From assembly GCF_947179165.1 (NCBI RefSeq), contig NC_077247.1:42328935-42392934 (forward strand): a DNA stretch of 64,000 nt, in the 5' to 3' direction. Of the stretch, positions 23,501 to 35,101 are shown in pieces (position 1 is the first letter of the stretch; every line of letters starts with the position of its first letter). Under the pieces are notes generated by a model that saw nothing but the letters and a program-made list of their open reading frames with translations, did no database searches and was not told the DNA's origin. The stretch comes from Solanum dulcamara. Lineage: Eukaryota; Streptophyta; Magnoliopsida; Solanales; Solanaceae. Made by a program: the position numbers and the translations under genes.

Positions 23501-25157
23501 GTTGTACCGTCACCAGCTAACCTGTTGGTCTTAGTTGCAACCTGCACCAGATAAACATTATTTTCCAAGATTAAGAGTTTCTCAAATACTATTCAACAAC
23601 CAAAATCAAGCGCAGTGTCAGGCTCAAATAATAACCTCCTGGATAAGTGTCGCTCCAGCATTTTCAATTGTATCTGGAAGTTCTATGGCTTGAGCTATGG
23701 TAACACCATCATTAATTATTTTTAGCCCCCCGGATTCAGAGAGAACTACGTTGCGCCCTGCATAATTTGTCACACAATCATCGCAGTCCAAAACAAGCAG
23801 GCAGACAATATATATGCTATGTCTAAAAACAAGTTCCTCATACATATTTGATTGATAAGCAAAAGTGCAAAACAACTTATTTCTTCTAATCATGTTTTTT
23901 GTCATAATGCTAAGCAAGTAATTTTCAAAAATCAATTTACAGAATACAATTTTTTGAGGAAAAAATTAAAGGTTTTTTTCCTGCAATTTCATGGGGTAAT
24001 CTAAACAATCACTCTAATATAAATATTAGAAAAATCATGCCGTAGACATAAGATTGAACAAATATTGTGTACCTTAACCTAAAGAAAATTGCCAACAAGA
24101 AATTGTTGCATATCCTACTCTTCCAAGGGTTCTGTTTCACAAACTAAATGTCTCTCAATAAACTGTGTTCTAGGAGGAGAACTGGAGAAAAGTTTTTCTT
24201 CCCAATAATATGTTTGTATGCTCATACATTGAAAAGGAGTTCCTCTTCTTTTTAGAAGACAAGAGAAGAAGTTATTTTTTAATTTCTGTTAACCATCACA
24301 ACAAATTAGTGGATCTTTTATTTTAACTTCTTTCTTATAGCCTGTTTGGCCAAGCTTTTGAGAGGCTAAAAGTGTTTAGTTTTAAAAAATGAGGTATTTA
24401 ACCAAACTTTTGGGAGAAAATAAGTGCTTCTGGCGGAAACTGTTTTTCAGAAGCTAAAAAATACACTTAGAAGCACTTTTAGAAAGCCTTGACCAAACAC
24501 TAATTGTCCATCAAAAGTGTTTTTTTTAAAAAAAAAATTTAATGGCCAAACACAATAAGTTTCTCACTAAAAGTATTTTTTTCAAAAAACACTTTTAGAA
24601 ATAAGTGATATTAGAAGTTTGGCCAAATAGGCTATTAACCTCTCCACCTGAGTACACAGATCAAAATTAACCAACAACTTAGTTCCCCATTACCTTCATT
24701 TTTTCCATTTCCTCTAATGTCTATATATGAATTAAACTGGAAATATAGACCAATTATAAATGACATAAGAAAACAAGTCTTACAGAATTTCAAAGAAGCA
24801 TGAAAACCCATTATACCTCTAGGTCCTAAAGTGACAGAAACAGCATCAGCCAGCTTATTGATACCAGAAAGTAAAGCTTTTCTGCATTCTCTATCAAAAG
24901 CTATTCTTTTTGGGCCAGCTCTCAACACCATCACTTTCTTCTTCCCTAAACTTTGCCTCAATCCCCAAGAATTACCCTTTCCTTTTTCTTCCTGAAAATT
25001 AAAGTAATTAAACAAAAAAAATATTAGAAAACATCAGCTAAAAACAACAACTTTAACACTTTTATCAAAGGCTAAAGAATTGACTGTATTGTGAGAAAGT
25101 TACCTGGAAGGAGAGCTTTAAAGAAGAGTATAAAGGTGAAAAGATTGAGAGGGACAT
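20553..25157 (-). CDS. CPN60A2: Chloroplast chaperonin 60 subunit alpha 2
   Basis: This is a GroEL-type chaperonin subunit with N-terminal plastid-targeting sequence, closest in my recollection to Arabidopsis CPN60A2 (At5g18820, needed for embryo and plastid development). Nine coding exons join in phase to 583 aa: 25104-25157, 24817-24991, 23636-23757, 23334-23541, 23083-23228, 22446-22752, 21651-21901, 21161-21361 and 20553-20840. ATPase residues are kept: [15 protein letters not shown], and the Asp in [12 protein letters not shown], followed by the [10 protein letters not shown] signature. The first exon encodes Ser-rich [18 protein letters not shown], typical of a transit peptide. The protein ends PHIPGISP, without the Gly-Met tail of group I bacterial forms. 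Introns carry a SINE (22129-22372) and a Tourist MITE (24338-24634). No break in the reading frame. Confidence 0.95.
22129..22372 (-). mobile_element. tRNA-derived SINE in CPN60A2 intron
   Basis: On the minus strand a 244-bp element begins CCCTTCGGGGTGGCCCAGTG (tRNA A-box-like TGGCCCAGTGG). It has a B-box-like GGTCTCAAGTTTGAAACC, and ends in a short A tract (ATAAAAAAAAGCAGA). It is flanked by exact 11-bp copies (plus strand TTCAACACCTT at 22118-22128 and 22373-22383). These are the standard features of a plant tRNA-derived SINE. It is in the same orientation as the host gene, in the intron between exons 6 and 7. Confidence 0.85.
24338..24634. mobile_element. Tourist-like MITE in CPN60A2 intron 2
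   Basis: A 297-bp element has near-perfect inverted ends TAGCCTGTTTGGCCAA and TTGGCCAAATAGGCTA, flanked by TTA on both sides (24335-24337, 24635-24637). The interior is rich in AAGTGTTT and AAACACTTTT pieces that can fold back. TTA duplication and TTTGGCCAA tips fit PIF/Harbinger-derived MITEs. Confidence 0.8.
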
Positions 25158-26331
25158 CTTGTAAGGAGAGGGGGTGGGGTGGGGGATGAGGTTTTGCAGA
25201 CTCTGGAGGTTTTAGGGATGAAGAGGGGAGATGAAAGAGCTAAAACCTTACTCTGGCCAGGTTAGAGAAAATGACAAAAATGGTACCTTATGTCTGGATA
25301 AATATAAAATGATCCTCTAAGTATACTTTTTAATCAGTTGCGTCCTTCATATTTTCAAAAGTGAATATTTTATTTTATTTCTTTTACTACGAGGTGGGTA
25401 GTTTATCTGGGGCGGATGCCTAAATAATTAACAATTTTTTAGTGGTTAGATCCAACGAGTTTGTAGAAAAAAATTACCTAGAAATATCATGAAAGTACAA
25501 ATAAATGACAAAAACTATACTTCTAAATTTCTAAATGTACGTTTTTAAAATTTCTTTTTTACTCATAATTTTCATCAGTCTTCTCTTCTCGTTAGAGTTT
25601 GTCAAATATTTCGATTAATTATTTTGATAAATTTATAGGATCAAAACTGCTCAGATATATATTAAATAAGAAATAAAAATTACCTGAATTTCTAATACTA
25701 GCTTTGTTGGATCAGTTATTTTTTGAAAAAAAATTGAATTTTATTGAAATCCCACGTCCCAATGTTACAATTTTTTTAATGTTCCTAAGGTGGCAAGTTC
25801 ACTGTAAATTTTTCACCATTTTTTTCTAGTGACTTATCGAGTTGGTTATCAATTTATAATCTCACGTAACTAATAAATACACAAGTCATGAAAAATATTT
25901 TATGCAGAATAAAAAATAGAATAACTACTGCATGAATAACAAAACTTTGTATAACTCTAACCAACAACAAAACAACCCCTAAAAGACTTGCTTAAAGGTG
26001 ATCTAAATGGACATTGTTAAAAGCACCATTCAACATTAATGCCACATTGAGGAAAACCATATACCACATTCAACTTTGACTTGAAAATATTGTGAAGGGT
26101 GTTTGGGAAAAAAACTTGAATTTAACCTATAGATGAAATTCAACATTCAAAACACTGAATTATTAGTTAGCAAAGAAAGAGAAGAACTGCAGGGTAAACA
26201 ATTGTTGTATCAAAGACCAAATAGCACTACTACTATCCAGCTTCCGGGGCTTAGGAATGAAGCCTCTTTATGCATTGTGAAAAATTCCTGCAGGAAATGG
26301 TATTCTTGCTCAACTTCGGTGAGGTTGCAAA
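25158..26331. other. Intergenic: CPN60A2 promoter side and GDCH 3' flank
   Basis: No gene. 25158-25260 is the presumed CPN60A2 leader and promoter; no clear TATA was assigned. 25260-26130 is AT-rich with no bounded repeat. 26133-26331 adjoins the stop of the H-protein gene and is its presumed 3' UTR. Confidence 0.4.
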
Positions 26332-29300
26332 TCAGTGCTTCGCGTCTTCCTCGTCACAAAACTTGGTATACTGGTCAGGGTCCATCAATGATTTGACCTC
26401 GTCGGGATTGTTCATCTCAACTTTTATAATCCATCCATCTTCATAGCAGTTGGCATTGATCTAAATTTAACAAATTGCACATTTGATCACACATACCATA
26501 CACGAAGTAAAGATGAAACGTGAAACATCATCATATAGCTGAACTAAATAAAGTAAAGAATGCTTGATGATTGAATTCAGCAAAAGGTCCAAATGCTAGT
26601 AAGTCACATATTCTCAAAGAAACAGTGGTCTGATTATATAAACTTGTAAGTTATAAACTCTCAAGAGGTACTAAATAAACACTTTTTTTATAGTGTTGCC
26701 TTAATAATAGATTTTAAAAGTTAATAGAGCTCAGACCTATTAGTGTAGTAGTCTCTGCAGACTCTGCTCTTTAACTTTTATGGCAGTAGTACAAGTGTAA
26801 AACAGCTTCTAAAGGACCATGTGTACAAGTGTATAATGGATATGAATCCTCATTATCCATTTCACTCATTTTGGACCATTTACATTCCCAGCTTACAATC
26901 AACTGAAGAAATTCTTGGAAAAGAATCAGAGGGGAAAAGGGGATATCATTTGCATACAATATCAGTTTATAGAGCTAAGAAAGCTTGCGACGCACTATTG
27001 ATGTACACACAAGCACGTACATCTTCTTCTCATGCTAGCCCAGCACTATATATATGAGCAGGAATGCATGATAGAGATGATCACACCAATGTAGACAACA
27101 AAAACATATAGACGTGTTTGAGTAGGGTAGAGTCCCACCCAACCAATGTGGAATGGATAGGTGGTCTATTTATATGGACTAGGGCAATCCTCCCTCCTGA
27201 TCTAACTTTTGGGGTTGAGTTAGGCATTCCGGGCTTAGCTCATTTCCCGTGCAGATGAATAAACCGGTATTTTTTCTTTCAGTTGCTGCCCCGGGGATAG
27301 AGGCTGAATTTGCTTTGGTAATGTTGTACACATTATAAAGAAGATTGGCCTGAGAAGGTGGATGTAACTCCCTAGTGCCATATATTTACAATATGCAAAA
27401 CGGGGAGGAGTGGTGGAGTACTTTCACCAAACTGGACTGAAGATAAACCTACTTGGTCTCAGGTATAGAATAATGGAAAATATTCTCCTTACTCTGACTT
27501 GAAGCAAGTGCCCCAGAATTAACACTAAAGATCCATTCAAATGAGACATTGCAATAACATCTACCAGAATGCTAGCTTCATCATTTTATTCTAACCTATA
27601 TGGCAGAAATGCAAGATAAGACTGCGTACAATAGACCCTTGTGGTCAGGCCCTTCCCCGGACCCCGCGCATAGCGGGAGCTTTAGTGCACCGAGCTGCCC
27701 TTTATATAGCTATACAATTAGATCACAGATCTATGATACTCACCAAACCAGGTTCCCCGTTGAGTTTCTCATTAAATTCCACCACCTTCCCTGAAACAGG
27801 AGAATTGATATCGCTGGTGGCCTTGACACTTTCAACAGCACCAAAACTGCCAAATTGTTCCACAGAAGCCCCAACTTCAGGAAATTCAACATAGACAACA
27901 TCACCTAAATGATCCTGAGCATGATCAGTGATGCCAATTGTTGCAGAATTACCGTCAACTTTAACCCATTCATGAGATTCTGCATACTTCAAATTCTTGG
28001 GCACTGCAAAAAAAAATAAACACAAAACCATTGTCACACCGGGTCATATTCAAACAACGCTTCAAATTTTGTTTGTTACTTTTCTTCTTAAATAAATTAA
28101 TTACTTTTGGATGTCCTTTAGTTTTTTATTCATTTTTACCTCAGAAAGGAGAAAGGGTGTTATTCATATATATCTGCACATCCAGTCATCCATAGGTTGT
28201 TGCTACATTATGCAAAGGGGGAACTTTTGGGTTAAGTGTTTCTATGGTTTTGTCAAAACTAAACTCTTTATAATCAGTGGATTCAGACAAAACATGGAAG
28301 TCAAATGGATCAATAGCTACACGATAGGAAGCAAAAGCACTCTAAAATTTGCATATCCATAATTCAGGGTATTGATAACATCTATGAACATAAGTTGCAC
28401 ATAGAAATAACCCATTATAATCATTTAGACTGAATAAATATTTCGAGCACATCTTATAAAAAAAATAAAATCATATAAACATTGTGTCCAACTTAATTGG
28501 ACAATGTCAACGCATAGCAATCGGAATAGGCTATCATTAAATTCATTTTCGTTGGCGCCTTCTTATTTTTAAGGTTCAGGGAAACAAAGATACTGTATAG
28601 ATTATAAGCTAGGCTCCCTACAACTCATATCTGGAAGGATCAAACATGTCCAAATCAATATAATATGGAGACTAACTTTAAGATGTCATACAATAGAATC
28701 AAACTCAACACTTAACTTATAACAACAGGCTTAGCCTGCCAACTCTATCAAGATTGTCCGCTAAGCTAATGCATCTCTACATATATTATGAACAAAATTC
28801 ATACAGTACTACAAGATGCCTTCAGTTTTGCACTGCAAATATAGAGGACAGAGAAAAATACGTGGACTGGAGAATTTCACATAGTTACAAAAAATTATTC
28901 AGCTATCCTGAAAACCTTACCGAATCTGCAGTTCACAAGCAGTTACTAGAGAGGTCGGCACTTGAAGGAACAGAATAACAACTATGATGGGACATGATTC
29001 AAATTAAGAAACTTCATAGACCCCTGCTTTAGAACTTCTTTTATTTGAAATACATTAATGCAAACAAAACAAGTAGAAACATGGATGCATTTTACAGAGA
29101 TGGACGTGAAAATAATTACTCTGAATTCGTTGATGCAGTGTGACATGTTACTACCATTCTCCAGAGATAGTCAAATTATAAAATGTCCAAAAATTTTGCA
29201 CTCTGCCATTAAAACTAAAAAGAGCACTAGTCCTGATTGCATTACCATCTTCCAATCCTACATCGCTGATGATATCAGAAATAAGTACAAGTTCCCAAGT

Positions 29301-30038
29301 TATTATCAAGCCTCCGAGTTGATTTCTCGGCATTCACTCAACTAATAGTTATTATCTCTAATTTCTTTGTTGAGGAAGACTGGAATCAAGAAGGAATGTT
29401 ACTTTATGAGATAATAACTATTATTTGAGTGACCATCTAAGAAATCAACCCTCAAGTCTTCATCATAAAATTCAATATGCATCTAAGGAACATATTCACA
29501 GAACAACAACAACATATATATCAATTCTCAATCAACATCTGCAAAAAGATTGACGAACACACAATACCCTACAGATTTATCAAAAAAAAAAAAATACCCA
29601 ACTACAATCTTGAAACACTTCAGACTACCAAAGGTGACATATTGCATAACCAAGAATAAAGTAGAAACCCCTAACGCAATAAATCCTGGGTACACCCCAT
29701 AATAATAAAAAGGTGACAGAGTACAAAATCAAAAAAAATGAAATACAAATCTATCAAGAACCCAACAAATCCTTCTGCTGATCTAAGAAATCACACAAAC
29801 TCCACACCCTACTTCCAAAATCGGATCTTTAATCAAGAAAATGACAGATCAAGCAAATTCTTGAACAAAAAAATTACTACATCAACAAGATCCACATAAC
29901 TCAAATCATTTGAAGAAAAGGGAAAGTGGGTAATTTCAGAAACAAGAATATAACGCCATTACCAGTGGCAAAAGCTCTGTGAAATGTTGAGATCCTGAGA
30001 TATGAAGCAGCCCTTGAAGCCCACAACTTTGTCGCCAT
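26332..30038 (-). CDS. GDCH: Glycine cleavage system H protein, mitochondrial
   Basis: H protein carries the lipoyl arm that shuttles the aminomethyl group between P, T and L proteins of mitochondrial glycine decarboxylase, central to photorespiration and one-carbon supply. Three exons join in phase to 154 aa: 29963-30038, 27744-28003 and 26332-26460. Exon 1 encodes just the mitochondrial presequence ([20 protein letters not shown], Arg/Ser-rich, no acidic residues). Exon 2 holds the lipoyl domain with Lys86 in [15 protein letters not shown], and exon 3 ends [10 protein letters not shown]. Length and residues match plant H proteins. As I recall, the Arabidopsis homologue At2g35120 sits next to NAP1, agreeing with the neighbourhood here. 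Intron 1 holds a hairpin repeat, and intron 2 holds LTR-like and LINE/SINE fragments. Confidence 0.96.
27115..27290 (+). repeat. LTR-like fragment in GDCH intron 2
   Basis: GAGTCCCACCCAACCAATGT, GGTGGTCTATTTATATGGAC and AACTTTTGGGGTTGAGTTAG follow the layout of LTRs from small Solanaceae retrotransposons (TCCCACATTGG-like start, TATA, GGTTGAGTTAGG). No second LTR or interior was seen, so it would be a solo LTR or fragment. Confidence 0.45.
27612..27712 (+). repeat. Dispersed repeat fragment (LINE/SINE-related) in GDCH intron 2
   Basis: AAGACTGCGTACAATAGACC, CTTGTGGTCAGGCCCTTCCC and CGCGCATAGCGGGAGCTTTA form a GC-rich block I recognise as a high-copy plant repeat. It is short, has no target duplication I can define, and stands out from the AT-rich intron. 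Confidence 0.5.
29318..29449. repeat. About 40-bp imperfect inverted repeat in GDCH intron 1
   Basis: Arms 29318-29358 and 29408-29449 are near-complementary: GTTGATTTCT..CACTCAACTAATAG at the left, and CTATTATTTGAGTGA..AGAAATCAAC at the right, with a loop of about 49 bases. It could be a small foldback element. No target duplication was identified. Confidence 0.75.
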
Positions 30039-30634
30039 TCTCTTTTTTAGGTTTCTGCTTTGGATGTACAGTTATGCCAGCACTTGTACTATGTATTAGG
30101 GAAAAATGGAAAATAAATACTAGTACCAGTAAAGTTGTAGAAGAAAGTGGAAGCAATAAAAATAGGGAAGACAATGGTGGCTGGTGGGTCGAGGTGTCAA
30201 CAAACTCATTCAGCAAAAGTTGGTGAGTGTCACTTGTAACAATTTGTTGGTAGACGATTCCATGAGGTGGGTCTTATGGAAGATATCCTGTTTCCTACCT
30301 TTTATTTATCACATTTTCTTTTGACCAATATTAATTGGGACTTTTTTTATTCTCTCATTTTAGGTTTTAACCGATATAACATACTCTCTGTTTATTTTTA
30401 TTTGTCCATTATTTTTAAAAATAAACTAATTAAATATAAATTTAAATAAAATAATAAATATCGATTTTATCTATTGTATAACATCCTTTAGACAATATTA
30501 TTTTTTACTATTTTTCTCTAATTATTACTTAACTATCTCTTCACTTAAAAAAATAAAATTAGCTATAGATAAAGTTCAATCAACATTTCTAAGGCTTTCA
30601 TGTTTTAATATAGTATAGATATAAATATTTTTAT
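30039..30634. other. GDCH leader and upstream flank
   Basis: 30039 to about 30110 is the presumed H-protein leader. The rest is AT-rich. 30385-30430 (CTCTCTGTTTATTTTTATTT) looks like a Stowaway tip without a clear partner. No gene. Confidence 0.4.
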
Positions 30635-30838
30635 TTTTACTTGTCCCTTTTAATATATCAACAACAAAAATAATCTCCATATTTTACTGTTAACATTAAT
30701 TACTTATTTTCAAATTATTTTTCAAGACATAATATTAAAATATCAATTAATAGAGATAATATGATAAAATAATCATGTCAATTATTATTTTCTTGATGGA
30801 TGTATCACATCTAAACGTGACAAGTAAAAGTGAACCTA
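30635..30838. mobile_element. Stowaway-like MITE, second copy of family at 18972
   Basis: TTTTTACTTGTCCCTTTTAA at the left and GACAAGTAAAAGTGAAC at the right are inverted. Inner blocks (AATTACTTATTTTCAAATTA, AATAATCATGTCAATTATTA) match the element at 18972-19193. Boundaries are approximate; no target duplication is assigned. Confidence 0.5.
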
Positions 30839-30913
30839 TAGAAAATGAACACAAATTATTTAATAAAAATATACCAACTATTAGTTGTAATAACTTTGTT
30901 GCACTTTAAATAT

Positions 30914-32185
30914 ATAAGTGTCAAAACACACCTAAATTATTTCCTTTTTTGAGTTTCATACCTAAACTATTAGAAGTGTGAGTTTCATACCTAAATTATC
31001 ACTTATTAATTTGAGAAACACACCTTAGTGATGTGTGTAATACACTCTCTAATTTTTTAAAAAAATCTTGCTACATGGCATTTCACATGGATAAAATATT
31101 CTATATTGACAAAAAATTAAATAAAATATTAATATTAGCTAAAAGTTAAAACTAAAGTATTTCTATCCCCAAAAAATAAAATTATTTTTTAATTAAAAAA
31201 GTTAAAAATATTTTTTTCACTCACTCCACCACCTCCACACACACACCCCTCCCGACGACAATCCCCCATCCTTTTATTTTAATTTTAAATTTCTTGTATA
31301 AAATATTTTTAAAAATATTCATACTTCACCCCTCCCCCACTCCTTCCTTAAAAAACTGTTATTATTTTTAATTTTTTTAAAAAATAAAATTATATCCATC
31401 CCATCTAACCATTCGCTCTTAATTTTTTTTCATTTTTCTCGTTCTGTGTTAGATATGTTCATAGGAAAATATTTTTTCTATTTGCGTACCAAATATAACA
31501 GAAAAAATATTTTATTTTAAGAAAAGTCATACGGTAAGTAAAAAATACTTTACTAAAATCATGTGTATGTAACGAACACAAAATGAGAAAAAAATTGAAA
31601 GCAGAGGATTAGGTGGGGCGGGGTAAATTTTTTTTAAAAAAAACTATAAAAATAATATCTAATAGGTGGGAAGATGAAGTAAGATTTTTTTTAAAAAAAA
31701 ATTATAAAAGAAATTTAAAAAATAAAAAAATAAATAAAAATTGGGGTGGGGTGGGGTGGAGGGGGGAGTATGGTGAGAAAAAGTGGTGGAGTGGGTTAAA
31801 AAAATAATTTATATTTTATTTTATAATTTTTTTGGAGGGTGGGAGCATAATAATACTTTAATATTTAATTTTAACTTTTTTATTATTATTAAAAAAATGG
31901 ATCCAATTTTTGGATTGGGGGAACAAATGAAATTTTAACTAATTTTAATAATTTATTTAATTTTTGTCAAGGTTGAATATTTTGTCTATGTGGAGTGTGA
32001 TGTGACAATTTTTTTTTAAATGAAAGAAAGAATGTAGCATACACACCATGATGATAGTGGAATAAAAGAGAGATGCGTGTTTCTCAAACTAATAAGTGAA
32101 AATTTAGATATGAAACTCACACTCCCAATAGTTTAAGTATGAAATTCAAAAAAATATATAGTTTAGGTGTGTTTTTGACACTTAT
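30914..32185. mobile_element. 1.27-kb element with long inverted termini
   Basis: Both ends begin ATAAGTGTCAAAA and run inverted for at least 120 bp (AAACACACCTAAA; GTGTGAGTTTCATA; CACTTATTA.TTTGAGAAACAC). The interior contains inverted AT- and GC-rich tracts and no open frame with recognisable protein. The flanks do not show a clear duplication. Best called a foldback or MULE-like non-autonomous element. Confidence 0.7.
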
Positions 32186-32209
32186 CTCTAAGATATTAGT
32201 AGATTTGTC

Positions 32210-32865
32210 AAAATGGACTTAGCCTGTGAGGCCATCCCAACTCAATCCTTGAATTAAATGGGGTTGGATTAAATTTTTTCAGCCCATTTAGGAACAAGAC
32301 TTTTTAGCCCAGACTCATTTGGCCCGCTAGCCTCGGCCGGCCTGTGGGTCGTGATATTTATATATATTAAGTAGTGTTTTATTTTGCGAAGTCTTCAGCA
32401 ATTAGACAATTAAAGTTATTATAACTATGAATGTTTGCCTCTTTTACTTTTGTGTTTGTATCTAATTTTTCATTTTTTCTTTCTTGTCTAGTTTATGAAA
32501 AAAATGATCATATAATGTATGTTATTCTGATGAATCCTATGAATGTTGATTGTTGTATCTTGCCTATTATGTTGTTTTGTAAGTATTCCACAAACGTATG
32601 TGCAATTCATGAACATGTGAATTTTTGACGTATTGGTATTGTGTTCATCAATGTTCGATGGTCTTTTTAAGAGGTCAATGTTGTCTATCTTTTGATTGAA
32701 GGATCAACCCGTTTCAATTTGTAACCTGCTTAGAGTTGGATTGAGATGCTATTTTATAGGCCCTTTATTTAGAAGGGTCAGCCCGTCCTAACTCATTTAA
32801 CTCGCTATCCCTTTAGGGGTGAATTGGGTTGGATTGGACCAGCCTATTTTAACAGTTCTAGTTAT
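32210..32865. repeat. Possible decayed MITE-like element
   Basis: CAAAATGGACTTAGCCTGTG at the left and the complement of GGACCAGCCTATTTTAAC at the right are weakly inverted. Both ends also carry GTTGGATT and CAGCCC/CCAGCC text. The inside is AT-rich. No target duplication is readable. Confidence 0.35.
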
Positions 32866-32909
32866 TAGTAATATTTATCACCCTTTTTATTCTTTTTTCT
32901 ACGTGGTGG

Positions 32910-33074
32910 ATGATCTTCCGTTCTTTCAACCTCTCCGCCAGCGTCAGGGAAGCGCTCTTCGGGCGCGCTAGCAGTTACTCTTCAGAGATATGGAACTCCA
33001 AGCCAATCAACAGGCTCAAGGAGAGTTCAAGGACTTCTTGCTTCGTCAGATGCTTTTCCGGACAACTTTGTTAG
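32910..33074 (+). other. Orphan 54-aa open frame in a GC-rich island
   Basis: An ATG at 32910 opens 54 codons ending in TAG at 33072-33074. The sequence is rich in Ser and Arg (LSASVREALFGRASSYSSE; ESSRTSCFVRCFSGQ), like a mitochondrial presequence, and the base composition is much less AT-rich than its surroundings. I do not recognise a family. It could be the first exon or a relic of a gene, or part of a repeat. Nothing downstream was matched to it. Confidence 0.3.
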
Positions 33075-33269
33075 CGCTTCACTAATCTTTATAAAAAAAT
33101 ATCATCTTTTATTTTAGTTTTTTATTTATTTATTCTTTCATTCTAAAATTTAGATGAAATTTCATTTATATAGGATCTTCTTGATATAAAAAGTTTGACC
33201 TTTTTTTCTTAGGAAAGTAGTAGTATCAAGGAGGGTAGTGTAGGAGTTTCACAATATAAAAATATAAGA

Positions 33270-33875
33270 AGGTGCAAGAGGTTGGATATAGTTGGGCTGA
33301 CGAGAAGCAAAGATATGCCTAAGAAAAATTGGAAGAGAGATGATTAGATATGATATGACACATCTTCAACTTATCGATAACATGACCTTAAGAGATAGAC
33401 ATAAGAAATAGGACATGACACATCCTCAACTTATCTAAAACATGACCTTAAGAGATAGTCTTAAGAAATATTGGAGGAGAGATGATTAAATAGGAGACGA
33501 CACATCTTCAACTTATCGAGAACATGACCTTAAGATAAGAGGGTTTGGAGATCGCGTATTAGGGTAGAAGGTTGGTTGGTAGAAGAGGGTAATATTTACT
33601 TTTCGAGGGTTTAGGCTTTCGATAGCTGTCATCGTTTGTTGTTTACTAGTGTTTCGATTATCACATTTTTTGTTGTTCTTGTTCTTCGTTTGTAGGCTTT
33701 ACATTGCTTCCTTTGTTAGTTGTTATGTTTTCTATTTTGTACTTGGATTTGCCGCTCTTGAGTCAAAGATCTTTGGAAAATAGTATCTCAACCTCCACGA
33801 GATAGTGATAAGTTCTGCATACATTCTACTATCCAAGACCCCACTCCTGAGATTTCACCGGGTATGTTATTGTTG
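33270..33875 (+). mobile_element. RTE-type LINE 3' end with triplicated ORF tail
   Basis: The text ACACATCTTCAACTTATCGA plus AACATGACCTTAAGA encodes the HLQLI.NMTL motif found at the C-terminus of plant non-LTR reverse transcriptases. It occurs three times (about 33357, 33417 and 33499). It is followed by GTATTAGGGTAGAAGGTTGG, also seen in the LINE tail at 8604, and ends near GGGTATGTTATTGTTG. The 5' part is missing and no target duplication was found. Confidence 0.65.
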
Positions 33876-34060
33876 ATTATATAATATAAGAGGTGTATTC
33901 GTAGTTAAGCTATAGTACAAGGGTGTTTAGTGTAGTATAGGAGGAGTATTAGGCCTCGTCCCTAAACAAGCCTCAATCTTTTAGGAGAGGAGAGACCAAA
34001 CCCTTGGCGTCACTGCTCATTTGACTGCTAAACCCCAATCTTCCGACAGCGGCGGCGGCA

Positions 34061-35101
34061 ATGAAGGATAAGAAATTGATAGCCCTAGGGTTCGAAGGCT
34101 CCGCCAACAAAATTGGCGTCGGAGTAGTAGCACTCGACGGCACAATTCTTTCCAATCCGCGGCACACCTACATAACGCCGCCAGGCCAAGGTTTTCTCCC
34201 CCGTGAAACCGCCCAGCACCACCACCTACACGTTTTATCCTTAGTAAAATCCGCCCTAGATACCGCCGGAGTAACTCCCGATGAAATTGACTGTCTTTGC
34301 TACACAAAAGGCCCTGGGATGGGTGCGCCACTGCAGGTTTCTGCAGTGGTTGTACGTGTTCTATCTCAGCTCTGGAACAAACCTATCGTTGGGGTGAACC
34401 ATTGTGTTGCACACATTGAAATGGGTCGGATCGTAACCGGGGCGGTTGACCCGGTTGTGTTATATGTGAGTGGTGGAAATACTCAGGTTATTGCGTATAG
34501 TGAGGGACGGTATAGGATTTTTGGGGAGACGATTGATATTGCTGTGGGTAATTGTTTGGATAGGTTTGCTAGGGTTCTTACATTGTCCAATGATCCTAGC
34601 CCTGGATACAACATTGAACAGCTTGCGAAGAAGGGGGAAAAGTTTATTGAACTTCCATATGTTGTAAAGGGAATGGATGTGTCGTTCAGTGGAATACTGA
34701 GTTTCATTGAAGCCACTGCTGAGGAGAAGCTGAAAAATAATGAATGCAGTCCGGCTGACCTTTGTTTCTCTTTGCAGGAAACTCTGTTTGCGATGCTTGT
34801 AGAGATTACAGAACGAGCTATGGCACATTGTGATAAGAAAGATGTTTTAATTGTTGGTGGTGTAGGATGCAATGAGCGGTTACAACAGATGATGCAAATT
34901 ATGTGTTCTGAGAGAGGTGGCAAGTTGTTTGCAACTGACGACAGGTACTGCGTTGACAATGGAGCAATGATTGCTTATACTGGTCTCCTTGAGTACGCGA
35001 ATGGTGCATCAACTCCAATGGAGGAATCAACGTTCACTCAACGGTTTAGAACTGATGAGGTCCTCGCAACTTGGAGGGAGAAGGAATCAGCAATAGCATG
35101 A
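34061..35101 (+). CDS. KAE1: KAE1/OSGEP-type tRNA N6-threonylcarbamoyladenosine synthesis protein
   Basis: The catalytic subunit of the KEOPS complex, which transfers threonylcarbamoyl to A37 of tRNAs reading ANN codons in the cytosol and nucleus. It is a single uninterrupted frame of 346 aa, close to the usual 350 for eukaryotic Kae1. Visible features are [17 protein letters not shown] (start of ASKHA fold), [14 protein letters not shown], the metal-ligand pair His114 and His118 in [47 protein letters not shown] and [19 protein letters not shown]. The C-terminus [18 protein letters not shown] is as in plant orthologues (At4g22720). It lacks a plastid or mitochondrial extension, which argues against the organellar paralogue. 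Transcribed away from the H-protein gene and convergent with the PPR gene. Confidence 0.95.
   Translation: MKDKKLIALGFEGSANKIGVGVVALDGTILSNPRHTYITPPGQGFLPRETAQHHHLHVLSLVKSALDTAGVTPDEIDCLCYTKGPGMGAPLQVSAVVVRVLSQLWNKPIVGVNHCVAHIEMGRIVTGAVDPVVLYVSGGNTQVIAYSEGRYRIFGETIDIAVGNCLDRFARVLTLSNDPSPGYNIEQLAKKGEKFIELPYVVKGMDVSFSGILSFIEATAEEKLKNNECSPADLCFSLQETLFAMLVEITERAMAHCDKKDVLIVGGVGCNERLQQMMQIMCSERGGKLFATDDRYCVDNGAMIAYTGLLEYANGASTPMEESTFTQRFRTDEVLATWREKESAIA

Noticed and set aside
31613..31807. Lys/Trp-rich 64-aa frame
   Set aside because: Low-complexity A/G-rich interior of the long-inverted-repeat element; composition only.
34017..34331. 104-aa minus-strand open frame (and 34483-34959)
   Set aside because: Antisense shadow of the KAE1 exon; composition follows from the coding strand.
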